In this document: positions 9,185 to 17,521 of the stretch, piece after piece
How positions within the stretch are numbered: the first letter of the stretch is position 1
Layout: the number at the start of each line of letters is the position of its first letter
NCBI RefSeq assembly: GCF_014190875.1
Contig: NZ_JACHVS010000001.1
Coordinates: 1,054,001 to 1,118,000 of the forward strand
Direction: 5' to 3'
From: Paeniglutamicibacter cryotolerans
Lineage (GTDB): Bacteria; Actinomycetota; Actinomycetes; Actinomycetales; Micrococcaceae
DNA length: 64,000 bases
Made by a program: the position numbers and the translations under genes
Notes under the pieces: generated by a model
Databases searched by the model: none
Seen by the model: the letters and a program-made list of their open reading frames with translations, nothing else
What the model was told of the DNA's origin: nothing

Positions 9185-10918
9185 CTAGGCCGCCTCCTCC
9201 GCGCTCATCTGTGATGCAACGATTTCCTTGTAGGTCTCCGAGCTTTCCAGCAGCTCTGAGTGGGTTCCACGGGCGATGATCTCGCCATTGTCCAGGACCA
9301 GGATCTGGTCGGCCCCGGTGATCGTGGAGACGCGCTGGGCGACGATGATGACGGCCGCTTCGCTGGTCGGTTCCCGCAATGCCTCGCGCAGGCGGGCGTC
9401 CGTGGCCACGTCGAGCGCGGAGAACGAATCGTCGAACAGGTAGACGCTGGGCTTGGCGACGAGCGCCCGGGCGATGCACAGGCGCTGACGCTGGCCGCCG
9501 GAGACGTTCGTGCCGCCCTGGGCGATGCCCTCATCGAGCTGGCGGGGCTTTTCCGTCACGAAGTCGCGGGCCTGGGCCACGTGCAGCGCGTCCCAGAGCT
9601 CCTCGTCGGTGGCGTGTTCGTTGCCGAAACGCAGGTTGGAGGCGATGGTTCCGGAGAACAGGTAGGGGCGCTGCGGCACGCTGGCCACCCGCTCCGAGAT
9701 CTGGCCCCGGGTCATCGCCGAGACGGGGACCCCGTCAAGCAGCACCGAGCCGGAACCGGCGTCGTAGAGCCGCGGGATCAGGTTCAGCAGCGTGGTCTTG
9801 CCCGCGCCGGTGGAACCGATGATTGCCGTGGTCTTTCCCGGCTCGGCGGTGAAGTTCAGCCCGTTCAGCACCGGTGCCTCGGCACCGGGGTAGCCGAAGG
9901 AAACGTCGCGGAATTCCACGACTCCCTTGCGCGGGGCATCGGCCGTTTCCTCCGCGGGATCCGAGAGCGAGGGCCTGGTCTCCAGGACCTCGGTGATGCG
10001 CTCGGCGCAAACGGCAGCACGCGGGATCATCATCGCCATGAAGGTGCCCATCATGACGGCGCCGAGGATCTGCAGCAGGTACTGCAGGAAGGCGGTCAGC
10101 GAACCGATTTGCATGGCCCCGGAATCGACACGGTGTCCGCCGAACCAGAGCACGGAGGCCGTTGCCACATGCAAAATCATCCCGATGACCGGGAACATCA
10201 GCACGAACAGCTGGCCGACCTGCACGCCGACGCGGGTCAGCTTGGCGTTTGCTTCCTCGAAGCGTTCGGTTTCATACGGTTCGCGCACGAAGGCGCGCAC
10301 CACGCGGATGCCGATGAGCTGCTCGCGCAGCACGCCGTTGATCGCGTCGATGCGGTCCTGCATGAGCCGGAAGAGCGGCATCAGGAAGCGGATCAGGATG
10401 CCGACCACGATGATCAGGAAGGGCACCGAGACCCAGACCAGCCAGGAGAGTCCAACGTCCTCACGCAGCGCCATGATGATGCCGCCGATGCACATGATCG
10501 GGGCCGAGACCATGAAGTTCAGTCCCATCAGCACGAGCATCTGCACCTGCTGGACGTCGTTGGTGCAGCGCGTGATCAACGTCGGGGCGCCGAACTTGTT
10601 GACCTCTTGCGCGGAATAGGCGGAAACGGCGCGGAAGACGTTCCGGCGCAGGTCCCGGCCGATGGCCATGGCCGTCTTGGCGCCGAAGTACACAGCCACG
10701 ATGGCGGTGACGACCTGGATGAAGGCCACGGTCAGCATCACCGCACCGGTGCGCCAGATGAAGTCGATATCGCCCTGGACCACACCCTTGTCGATGATTT
10801 GGGCATTGAGGCTGGGCAGGTAGAGGGTGGCGATGGTCGTCGCCAGCTGGAAAATCAGGACGGCGATGATCCAGGGGGTATATGGTTTCGCGGTTCTGGT
10901 GATCAGTTGAAAGAGCAT
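9185..10918 (-). CDS. ABC exporter half-transporter, degenerate ATP site subunit
   Basis: This 577-residue permease-ATPase has six membrane helices (about 15-310) followed by a nucleotide-binding domain. Walker A is GSTGAGKTT near 370 and the signature is a standard VSGGQRQR. Walker B reads YLFDDSFSALD, so Asp replaces the catalytic Glu, and the switch position reads VAQRVSTI with Gln for His. These changes mark the non-hydrolysing site of a heterodimer whose partner is the next gene. The ATG has AAAGGA seven bases upstream. It is the first gene of a two-gene operon; the substrate is unknown. Confidence 0.92.
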   Translation of the reverse strand: MLFQLITRTAKPYTPWIIAVLIFQLATTIATLYLPSLNAQIIDKGVVQGDIDFIWRTGAVMLTVAFIQVVTAIVAVYFGAKTAMAIGRDLRRNVFRAVSAYSAQEVNKFGAPTLITRCTNDVQQVQMLVLMGLNFMVSAPIMCIGGIIMALREDVGLSWLVWVSVPFLIIVVGILIRFLMPLFRLMQDRIDAINGVLREQLIGIRVVRAFVREPYETERFEEANAKLTRVGVQVGQLFVLMFPVIGMILHVATASVLWFGGHRVDSGAMQIGSLTAFLQYLLQILGAVMMGTFMAMMIPRAAVCAERITEVLETRPSLSDPAEETADAPRKGVVEFRDVSFGYPGAEAPVLNGLNFTAEPGKTTAIIGSTGAGKTTLLNLIPRLYDAGSGSVLLDGVPVSAMTRGQISERVASVPQRPYLFSGTIASNLRFGNEHATDEELWDALHVAQARDFVTEKPRQLDEGIAQGGTNVSGGQRQRLCIARALVAKPSVYLFDDSFSALDVATDARLREALREPTSEAAVIIVAQRVSTITGADQILVLDNGEIIARGTHSELLESSETYKEIVASQMSAEEAA

Positions 10919-11141
10919 GTCTATGGGTCCTTTGAGCGGATCCGCCGGATCCCGGCCCTGCTGTAGTGGACCGCCGGCGGGCGCTGCCGCGCGGATCCCG
11001 GATCCGGCGGAGCATGCGCTACTCTACACGCGATCACCGACAGCTGGTCCGACCCCTGCGGCCCGGACCGGTCCGGGCCCGGCTAAGCTGTCCAGCAGGA
11101 CCGATCCGGCCCCCCCACCACACCGAAAGGACCATCCTTCC

Positions 11142-11903
11142 ATGGAGCACGAGCCAACGCCGCTGCCAGCACCCCGCACGATGCTCGTCACCGGGGCGGG
11201 GTCCGGGATCGGCCGCGCCGTGGCCCGGCGGATGCTCGCCGCCGGATGGAACCTGGTCCTGGCCGGGCGGCGCATCGGTGCCCTGGAGGACACGGCGGCC
11301 GGGTACTCCAACGCGCTGGTGATTCCCACCGACGTGTCGGTCCCGGCCGCGGTCGAGGCGCTCTTTGCCGAGGCGCAGCACAGGTTCGGGCGCATCGACG
11401 TGTTGTTTAATAACGCGGGCGCCTTCGGTCCGGCGGCCGACATCGGGGAACTGGATCCGGGCGAATGGGAAGCCGTTGCCGCGGTGAACCTCACCGGGGC
11501 CATGCTCTGCGCCGGGGCGGCATTCCGGGCCATGCGGGAGTGCGGCGGGCGGATCATCAACAATGGTTCGATCAGCGCCCAGGTGCCGCGCCCGCGGTCG
11601 GTGGCCTACGCCGTCACCAAACACGCGATTGCCGGGCTGACCAAATCGATCGAGCTGGACGGGCGCGCGTACGGAATCTGCGCCACCGAACTGGATATCG
11701 GCAACGCGGCATCGGGGATGATGCGCGACGTCGGGGCGCAGGCCGGGGCGTTGCAGGCCGATGGAAGCCGCCGCGTCGAGCCGGTCTTCGACCTGGAGCA
11801 GGCAGCCGCTGCAGTCGAGTTTGTGGCCACGCTGCCGGCCGGCACCTCGGTCAACCAGCTCACCATCACGGCCACTGGGATGCCTTTCATCGGGCGCGGC
11901 TGA
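11142..11903 (+). CDS. Short-chain dehydrogenase/reductase (SDR)
   Basis: This 253-residue classical SDR has an N-terminal Rossmann fold with the TGxxxGIG loop (TGAGSGIGRA, near residue 18), the structural NNAG near 91, and the catalytic Ser, Tyr and Lys in NNGSIS and YAVTK. AGRRIG after beta-2 suggests a preference for NADP(H). The substrate cannot be told. The frame extends upstream to 10917, but the start at 11142 is chosen because GAAAGGA lies before it and the conserved domain begins soon after. It is divergent from the ABC exporter. Confidence 0.88.
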   Translation: MEHEPTPLPAPRTMLVTGAGSGIGRAVARRMLAAGWNLVLAGRRIGALEDTAAGYSNALVIPTDVSVPAAVEALFAEAQHRFGRIDVLFNNAGAFGPAADIGELDPGEWEAVAAVNLTGAMLCAGAAFRAMRECGGRIINNGSISAQVPRPRSVAYAVTKHAIAGLTKSIELDGRAYGICATELDIGNAASGMMRDVGAQAGALQADGSRRVEPVFDLEQAAAAVEFVATLPAGTSVNQLTITATGMPFIGRG

Positions 11904-11960
11904 CCGGTTTCCCGGCCCACCCCACGCCGGGATGCCACTGGCGCGGCAGCGGGTAGGGGC

Positions 11961-12413
11961 TCAGGCGAAGTCGGCCAGCAGCCGATCGAGCTTGCCGAAG
12001 GACGATTCCCAGCCGGCCCGAGAGGGCTCGATGACTTCATCCGGCAATGGGCCCTGGACCAGCCGCAGGTGCGTACCTCCGGGCATATCGGAGAATTCAA
12101 TGCGCAGGTCGATGATCATGTGCAACGTCATATCGTGCGGGCCATCGCGGCCCACGAGCAGTTCACCGACGCGGACCTCGGTGAAGACCGCATCGACCGG
12201 TGAGGTGTGCTCCGGGTTCTCCAGCGAATGCATGACGAATTGCTGTACCCCGCCGACGCGGGCATCGATGACGCAGCTCCCGGGGTTGATGGCCCACCCC
12301 TGGGGTCCGAACCATTCGCTGAGGATCTCGGCCTCGGTGAAGGCCGCCCAGAGTGCGGCGCGGGGTGCTGCGAAGTCGCGTTCAATGATCAGATCCAACA
12401 TATCCATGCGCAT
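11961..12413 (-). CDS. SRPBCC-domain (AHSA1-like) protein
   Basis: This is a 150-residue START/Bet v1-fold protein. The typical AHSA1 opening IIERDFAAPRAALWAAFTEA is followed by WFGPQGW near residue 34 and, near the C-terminus, GWESSFGKLDRLL, where members of this family have the final long helix. Such proteins bind hydrophobic ligands or assist stress proteins, but no ligand is evident. ATG at 12413 or 12407 could be used. The longer frame to 12803 is antisense to the next gene and is rejected. Confidence 0.85.
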   Translation of the reverse strand: MRMDMLDLIIERDFAAPRAALWAAFTEAEILSEWFGPQGWAINPGSCVIDARVGGVQQFVMHSLENPEHTSPVDAVFTEVRVGELLVGRDGPHDMTLHMIIDLRIEFSDMPGGTHLRLVQGPLPDEVIEPSRAGWESSFGKLDRLLADFA

Positions 12414-12484
12414 GAGGTTACCCGCCGGCCGGGTTCCGCCACTAATGCTCGAACAGCGGGCCCATGACCCCGGGGCCCACGCAC

Positions 12485-12922
12485 CTAGTGCACCGGAGGG
12501 TCGGACATGGCGGCGCCGGTCTCCAGGTTGATCGGCAGCGATGAATGCTGGTGTCCGATGACCCAGCCCTCCGGAGACCGGTTCATCCCCACTGAAATGC
12601 GGTTGGTCATCGAGCGCAACCGGTGGCCCGACGCCGAGGTCCCGGTGAACGTGACATCGGCGAAACCATAGGCGACATCCGCCCCGATGCTGGTGTGCAC
12701 CCGAGTGAAGAGAACCTCCACCGACTCGTCCCCCAGCGAAGCAAACCAGCCGGTGGCCAGCTCCCGCCATTGCCCGGCTCCGGTGAACTCCCATTGACCC
12801 CATGCGTCAAAGACCTGAATATCCGGCGCATGGATGGCCATGAACGCATCGACGTCCTTGTCCGCTACTGCCCGCGCATACAGCTCGAACGCGTGGGTGA
12901 CCGGATTCTGTTCGTTGCCCAA
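12485..12922 (-). CDS. SnoaL/NTF2-like fold protein
   Basis: This 145-residue protein resembles the DUF4440/ketosteroid-isomerase-like group, with an N-terminal helix (THAFELYARAVADKDVDAFM), then IHAPDIQVFDAWG and a beta-rich remainder ending with GWVIGHQHSSLP. Members bind small ligands in a cone-shaped pocket, some as isomerases or cyclases; catalytic residues cannot be assigned here. The start is TTG at 12922, supported by AGAGGAG five to six bases upstream. It is divergent from the BNR-repeat gene and upstream of the SRPBCC gene on the same strand. Confidence 0.8.
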   Translation of the reverse strand: MGNEQNPVTHAFELYARAVADKDVDAFMAIHAPDIQVFDAWGQWEFTGAGQWRELATGWFASLGDESVEVLFTRVHTSIGADVAYGFADVTFTGTSASGHRLRSMTNRISVGMNRSPEGWVIGHQHSSLPINLETGAAMSDPPVH

Positions 12923-12993
12923 GATGGCTCCTCTGGCTTGGCCGGCTTGCTGGCCCGACAGGTCGACGGCGCCGGCTTGGGAGGTTTTTCCCC

Positions 12994-14133
12994 TTGAAAC
13001 GGGACATTACCAGTGCTGCACTTGTACGCATGGAAACCGCTCAACAGACAGTGCTTGCCATCGGAACCAAGAAGGGCCTCTGGCTCGCCACCAGCACCGA
13101 CCGCCGGGGCTGGGAGCTGACCGGCCCCCACTTCATGATGCAGGAGGTGGCTTCAACGGCCATCGACACCCGCGGCGGGCGGACCCGCATCCTGGCCGGG
13201 GTCAACGACTGGCATTGGGGTCCGGCCGTGGTGCATTCGGATGACCTCGGCGCCAGCTGGTCCGATCCGGAACAGGGAGCGATCAAATTCCCGGCGGATA
13301 CCGGGGCTGCCTTGGCCCGGATCTGGCACCTGCGTCCCGATACCGAGGGGCGCCCGGGTTCGGTCTGGGCCGGCTGCGAACCAATTTCAGTGTTCCGCTC
13401 CATCGATGGAGGCGAACACTTCGAACTGAACCGCGGGCTCTGGAACCACCCGCACCGTGAGCTTTGGGGTGCCGGGTTTGGCGGCGCCGCAGTGCATAGC
13501 ATCGTCCCGCATCCGGATGACGACGCCATCGTGCATGCGGCCATGAGCACTGGGGGGGTATACCGCAGCAATGACGGCGGCGCCTCCTGGACCCCTAAAA
13601 ACAAGGGCATCAAGGCCCCCTTCCAGCCGGATCAGTGGCCCGAGTTCGGCCAGTGCGTGCACCGCATAGTGGGGGACGCTGGGAACCCAGAGCGTCTCTA
13701 CGCGCAAAACCACCACGGGGTCTACCGCACCGACGATGCAGGCGAACAATGGATCGACATCGCCCCGGGGCTTCCGGCCGACTTCGGATTCGTGTTCCTG
13801 GCCCACCCGCATACCCCTTCAACTATCTGGACTATCCCCTTGAAGGCCGACGGCGAGCGCAACCCGGTCAACGGCAGGCTCTCGGCGTACCGCTCCACCG
13901 ATGCCGGCGCGCATTGGCAGGAGCAGCATGTGGGACTGCCGGAACACGAATACAACGCGGTGCTGCGCGATGCAGCCGCGGTGGATGACCATCGTGAATC
14001 CGCCGGGGTGTACTTCGGGACCAGGGCCGGAGAGGTGTTTGCCAGCAATGACGAGGGCGCCACTTTCACGCAGGTGGCTTCCCGGTTGCCCGACGTGTTG
14101 AGCGTGCGCGCCGCCCTGGTGGTGGGGCGCTGA
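12994..14133 (+). CDS. BNR/sialidase-fold beta-propeller protein
   Basis: This 379-residue protein contains at least five Asp-box (BNR) units, SxDxGxxW-like: HSDDLGASW, RSIDGGEHF, RSNDGGASW, RSTDAGAHW and ASNDEGATF, plus RTDDAGEQW. They predict a beta-propeller like that of sialidases and photosystem assembly factors. There is no signal peptide and no sialidase Arg triad could be recognised, so enzymatic activity is unproven and the location is probably cytoplasmic. TTG at 12994 is chosen because GGGAGG lies nine bases upstream; ATG at 13030 has none. It overlaps the next gene by one base (TGATG), so the two are translationally coupled. Confidence 0.82.
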   Translation: MKRDITSAALVRMETAQQTVLAIGTKKGLWLATSTDRRGWELTGPHFMMQEVASTAIDTRGGRTRILAGVNDWHWGPAVVHSDDLGASWSDPEQGAIKFPADTGAALARIWHLRPDTEGRPGSVWAGCEPISVFRSIDGGEHFELNRGLWNHPHRELWGAGFGGAAVHSIVPHPDDDAIVHAAMSTGGVYRSNDGGASWTPKNKGIKAPFQPDQWPEFGQCVHRIVGDAGNPERLYAQNHHGVYRTDDAGEQWIDIAPGLPADFGFVFLAHPHTPSTIWTIPLKADGERNPVNGRLSAYRSTDAGAHWQEQHVGLPEHEYNAVLRDAAAVDDHRESAGVYFGTRAGEVFASNDEGATFTQVASRLPDVLSVRAALVVGR

Positions 14134-14420
14134 TGGGCTCCATCATCGTGGAACTGCCGCAGATCCTGTCGGCTTGCCTGGACGGGGAGCGCCGCCGGGA
14201 AATGCTCCTTGCCGGGGAATCAACCATCGGCCGGGTGCTGGAGGAGCTCGGTAACGGGCACCCGGGGTTTGTGCGGCGGGTCCGGGACGAGACCGGAGCC
14301 GTGCGCCGCTATGTGAATGTGTTCGTGGGCCGGGACAACATTCGTGACTTGGACGGGCTGGCCACCACGGTGCGGGATGGGGATACTGTCATGATCATCG
14401 CCTCGGTGGCCGGGGGCTGA
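14133..14420 (+). CDS. MoaD/ThiS-like ubiquitin-fold protein
   Basis: This 95-residue protein has the ubiquitin-like fold seen in sulfur carriers: beta-strand IIVELPQIL, helix region STIGRVLEELG, the conserved YVNVFVGRDNIR, then DGLATTVRDGDTVMIIASVAGG. The C-terminal Gly-Gly is the residue pair that is adenylated and thiocarboxylated in MoaD, ThiS and CysO. No E1-like (MoeB/ThiF) or synthase partner lies nearby. Its tight coupling to the propeller gene suggests a shared function rather than a role in thiamine or molybdopterin synthesis. Confidence 0.85.
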   Translation: MGSIIVELPQILSACLDGERRREMLLAGESTIGRVLEELGNGHPGFVRRVRDETGAVRRYVNVFVGRDNIRDLDGLATTVRDGDTVMIIASVAGG

Positions 14421-14478
14421 GCACTCGGTTGCCGCCACGGTGCGTTAATCTGGAAGCCATCGCCCCGAAGGAGCCGAC

Positions 14479-15588
14479 GTGCCCCAGTCCCCCCGTTCGG
14501 TCCGGCTCAAGCCGCTGGCCGACTACCTCATCCGCCACCACTCCCGGATCGATGCAGCTGTGGCCGGGTTGCCCCCGTCAGCATTTTCCTTCGTCATGGC
14601 CACCGGCATCCTCTCCACCGGGCTGGACCTGGGGGGGCAGGCGGTTGCCGCCTGGACGTTGTTCTGGATCGCCGTGGCTGCCGGGGCGATGCTGACTATC
14701 GGATTCGTGTGGCGGGCCATTTCGCATCCGGACCGGTTCATGGCCGACCTGTGGAACCCGGGCACCATGTTCGGGTACTTCACCATCGTGGCAGCAGCCA
14801 ACGTGCTGGGCCTGCACTATGACATGGCCGGGTACCCCGCTGCGGGACGCCTGCTGGCCGTCCTGGCGGGGATCTTCTGGCTGTTCCTGACCTATGCCAT
14901 CCCGGCGAGCCTGCTCCTGCGCGAACGGCAACGCCCGGTGCTCGATGATGCAAACGGCAGCTGGTTCCTCTGGGTGGTTGCCACCCAGTCGATGGCAACT
15001 GCGTTGGCAGTGGTGGCACTGACCACCAAGACCCAGTTCGTGGGCGCCGTGGCGACCGGCATGTGGGGAGTGGGGGTCATGCTGTACCTGATCATCGCGA
15101 CACTTGTCACGCTGCGGATGCTCACCCGCCCGAACAAGCCCGAGAACCTGAGCCCAACCTACTGGATCTTCATGGGCGCCACGGCGATCACGGTGCTCGC
15201 CGGGGCCAAGGTGCTGGCCATGCCTGCAGATTTCGCCGCCTCAATCAGCACCGACGGGTTCGTGGCTGGCGCTTCCTACGTCCTCTGGTCCGTGGGCATG
15301 TGGTGGATTCCCCTGCTGCTTGTTTTCGGTTTCTGGCGCCATGCCGTGCGCAGGTACCCACTGCGTTACGAAACGAGCTTGTGGGCCATCGTCTTCCCGC
15401 TGGGGATGTTATCGGCGGCCACCATCTTCTTCGGTGCCAACGAACAGATCCCCGAAATGATCTGGACCGGCAAGGCCGGGGTCTGGGTTGCAGTAGCCGC
15501 ATGGATCGCGGCAACGAGCCTGATGGTGGGAAAATACATCAGCTGGCTCCGGGCGGGAATGCTGCCTCGGGCCGGCAAACGCCCCTGA
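14479..15588 (+). CDS. TehA/SLAC1-type (TDT family) transporter
   Basis: This 369-residue membrane protein has ten predicted helices and the family opening PPSAFSFVMATGILSTG near residue 33. The group includes the tellurite-resistance channel TehA, C4-dicarboxylate carriers such as Mae1, sulfite pumps and plant SLAC1 anion channels, so anion or dicarboxylate transport is expected but the substrate is open. GTG start with AAGGAG upstream. It follows the ThiS-like gene by 58 bases and may be a separate unit. Confidence 0.87.
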   Translation: MPQSPRSVRLKPLADYLIRHHSRIDAAVAGLPPSAFSFVMATGILSTGLDLGGQAVAAWTLFWIAVAAGAMLTIGFVWRAISHPDRFMADLWNPGTMFGYFTIVAAANVLGLHYDMAGYPAAGRLLAVLAGIFWLFLTYAIPASLLLRERQRPVLDDANGSWFLWVVATQSMATALAVVALTTKTQFVGAVATGMWGVGVMLYLIIATLVTLRMLTRPNKPENLSPTYWIFMGATAITVLAGAKVLAMPADFAASISTDGFVAGASYVLWSVGMWWIPLLLVFGFWRHAVRRYPLRYETSLWAIVFPLGMLSAATIFFGANEQIPEMIWTGKAGVWVAVAAWIAATSLMVGKYISWLRAGMLPRAGKRP

Positions 15589-15632
15589 GCGCCGGTCGCC
15601 ACTGGCCTCTCGCGGCCCGTCGGCGCCGGGGC

Positions 15633-15638
15633 TATGCT
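15633..15638 (+). promoter_or_regulatory. Putative -10 element, pirin gene
   Basis: TATGCT lies six bases before the pirin ATG at 15645. Confidence 0.4.
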
Positions 15639-15644
15639 GACCGC

Positions 15645-16643
15645 ATGAGCAACCTGGATCAACGTCCCGACGAAGTCACGTGTGAAAAGGGCGGTGGCCC
15701 CGGACGGGACGAGCTGTTGGAACCGCGGTTTGTTCCGCTGGGTGGACCACGGGCAATGACGGTGCGCCGTACCCTGCCGCAGAAGCGGCGCAGCCTCATC
15801 GGAGCCTGGTGCTTCCTTGACCACTATGGTCCGGACCCGGTCGGGGAGCCCGGGGGCATGTCGGTCCCCCGCCACCCGCATACCGGCCTGCAGACCGTCT
15901 CCTGGCTGTTCACCGGGGCCATCGAGCACCGTGATTCGGCCGGGTTCCACGCCATTGTCCGCCCCGGCGAGCTGAACCTGATGACTGCCGGTCGCGGCAT
16001 CAGCCACTCGGAGTTCTCCACTCCGGAAACCACTGTGCTGCACGGCGCTCAGCTCTGGGTGGCGCTGCCGGACCATGCCCGGAGCATCGCACCGGGCTTC
16101 GAGCACTATCGGCCTGAACCCGTCAGCGGGCCCGGCTCTGAAGTGCGGGTCTTTCTGGGGGCGGTGGGAGTTGATACCGGGGTCGCCTCCTCCCCGGTCA
16201 TCGCGCACACCCCGCTGATCGGAGCCGAGATCCTACTCGAACCGGGCGCGGGCGTCGATATCGCCGTCGAGTCCACCCACGAACACGGGGTCCTGCTCGA
16301 TTCCGGGTCCTTGGCGGTCAACGGAACCGATTCCCCCGTAGACCACCTCCTGTATGTGGCCCCGGGACACCGGGTCCTGCGGCTGCGGGCCGGCGGGAGC
16401 GCTGTCAGGGCACTACTGATCGGCGGCGAACCACTGGGCGAGAAGATCCTGATGTGGTGGAACTTCGTCGGCCGCACCCACGAGGAGGTCGCCGCCTACC
16501 GCAGCCAATGGCAGGCGGAGATCGGCGCCGAGGCTCCTGCCGATCCCGGGCTTGCCCCGCGGTTCGGTGATTTTCCCGCCGGCACGGCCGCTCCCCTTCC
16601 CGCGCCGGTACTGCCCGGCGTCCGCCTCCGGCCGCGCGACTGA
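15645..16643 (+). CDS. Pirin-family bicupin protein
   Basis: This 332-residue protein has two cupin domains. The first carries the metal-binding pattern PRHPHTGLQTVSWL (two His near residues 73-75) and, about 45 residues on, GRGISHSEFS with the third His and the Glu that coordinate Fe in pirins. The second half contains the pirin C-terminal domain with LIGGEPLGEKILMWWNFVG. Pirins include quercetin dioxygenases and redox-sensing regulators; the role here is unknown. The start at 15645 is preferred over in-frame upstream codons because a -10-like hexamer precedes it and the conserved region starts shortly after. Confidence 0.88.
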   Translation: MSNLDQRPDEVTCEKGGGPGRDELLEPRFVPLGGPRAMTVRRTLPQKRRSLIGAWCFLDHYGPDPVGEPGGMSVPRHPHTGLQTVSWLFTGAIEHRDSAGFHAIVRPGELNLMTAGRGISHSEFSTPETTVLHGAQLWVALPDHARSIAPGFEHYRPEPVSGPGSEVRVFLGAVGVDTGVASSPVIAHTPLIGAEILLEPGAGVDIAVESTHEHGVLLDSGSLAVNGTDSPVDHLLYVAPGHRVLRLRAGGSAVRALLIGGEPLGEKILMWWNFVGRTHEEVAAYRSQWQAEIGAEAPADPGLAPRFGDFPAGTAAPLPAPVLPGVRLRPRD

Positions 16644-16655
16644 ACGGAACCGGCA

Positions 16656-17066
16656 ATGGACGCCGACAAGGCAGCGGAATTGAAGGAGCAGCTGAAGCGG
16701 ATGCGACGCTCGCTGGCCTCGCGCCTCGACCAGGGCGATCAGCTCGAGGTGCCCCGGGAGGTGGAGCACTTCGTGCTCTTCGGCTCCCGGGAGGCCGTCG
16801 CCGAAGCCACGGCGCGGCTGCGTCACGCCGGATGGGACGTCGAGGTCACGGAGGATGGTGGCGGGCGGGGGTCCACGATGCGCGCCTACCGCGAGGAGGC
16901 GGTGGACGCCGGGACTGCCGAACACTCGGTGCGTACCGTCTTCGCCATCGCCACCGAAGCGGGCGGAAGCTACGACGGCTACGGTGCCAGGATTGTCTTC
17001 GCCGACAACGGCGAACGCCCGGGATTCCTGCGCAGGATCCTTGGCCAGGAAGGAGAAGGCAGATGA
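16656..17066 (+). CDS. RraB-like ribonuclease E inhibitor-domain protein
   Basis: This 136-residue protein has a Lys/Arg-rich N-terminal helix, then HFVLFGSREAVAEATARL and GWDVEVTED, and later the family marker YDGYG near residue 109. This matches the RraB fold (PF06877), whose E. coli member binds and inhibits RNase E. In actinobacteria the target is not established. It lies 12 bases after the pirin stop and overlaps the next gene by four bases. Confidence 0.8.
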   Translation: MDADKAAELKEQLKRMRRSLASRLDQGDQLEVPREVEHFVLFGSREAVAEATARLRHAGWDVEVTEDGGGRGSTMRAYREEAVDAGTAEHSVRTVFAIATEAGGSYDGYGARIVFADNGERPGFLRRILGQEGEGR

Positions 17067-17410
17067 GTGGCATCAGGATGCACCACGCCGAGGAACGCAG
17101 GCGCTATGACCTGCTCGACGGCGATGCGGTCATCGGCTCGGCCCACTACAGGGAGCTCTTCGAGACGGCAGCTGACGGAACGGCACGGGTGGAACGCATC
17201 TTCTTCCAGACACTGGTCGACGACGCCTATTCCGGGCAGGGGCTGGCCGGCCGGCTGACGGCCTTCGCGCTGTCCGACTCGGTGGCCTCCGGCACCCGGA
17301 TCGTTGCCGTTTGCCCGTATATCAAGGCCTACCTGGCCAAGCACGATGCATTCGACGGGAACGTGATTCCGGTACGGCCCGACCACCTGGATGCGCTGCC
17401 GCAGGAGTGA
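17063..17410 (+). CDS. Small GNAT N-acetyltransferase (YjdJ/GTNAT type)
   Basis: This 115-residue protein belongs to the short acetyltransferase group (PF14542). The acetyl-CoA pyrophosphate loop is visible as AYSGQGLAGRLTAFAL near residues 57-72, preceded by beta-strand IFFQTLVD and followed by VAVCPYIKAYLAKH. The family lacks the N-terminal substrate region of larger GNATs, and its substrates are mostly unknown. ATG overlaps the RraB-like stop (ATGA), so it is translationally coupled. Confidence 0.87.
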   Translation: MSGIRMHHAEERRRYDLLDGDAVIGSAHYRELFETAADGTARVERIFFQTLVDDAYSGQGLAGRLTAFALSDSVASGTRIVAVCPYIKAYLAKHDAFDGNVIPVRPDHLDALPQE

Positions 17411-17521
17411 GACCGCCTTCGTGCTCACTCCTGCGGCACACCTCGAGACGCTCGGGCAGGCGCCCACTTCCTGCGTCCCGGCCCCGTGCGGTGCCATGCG
17501 TGCCGTGTTCGGCTGGTCCGT

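Noticed and set aside
7274..10966. Long plus-strand frames (646 and 568 codons) opposite the ABC exporter genes
   Set aside because: They are His/Gln/Gly/Asp-rich antisense shadows of two clearly recognised ATPase genes and contain no domain.
12994..14133. Sialidase for the nonulosonate system
   Set aside because: BNR boxes alone are structural; the Arg triad was not found and the gene lies 34 kb from the sialic-acid-type operon.
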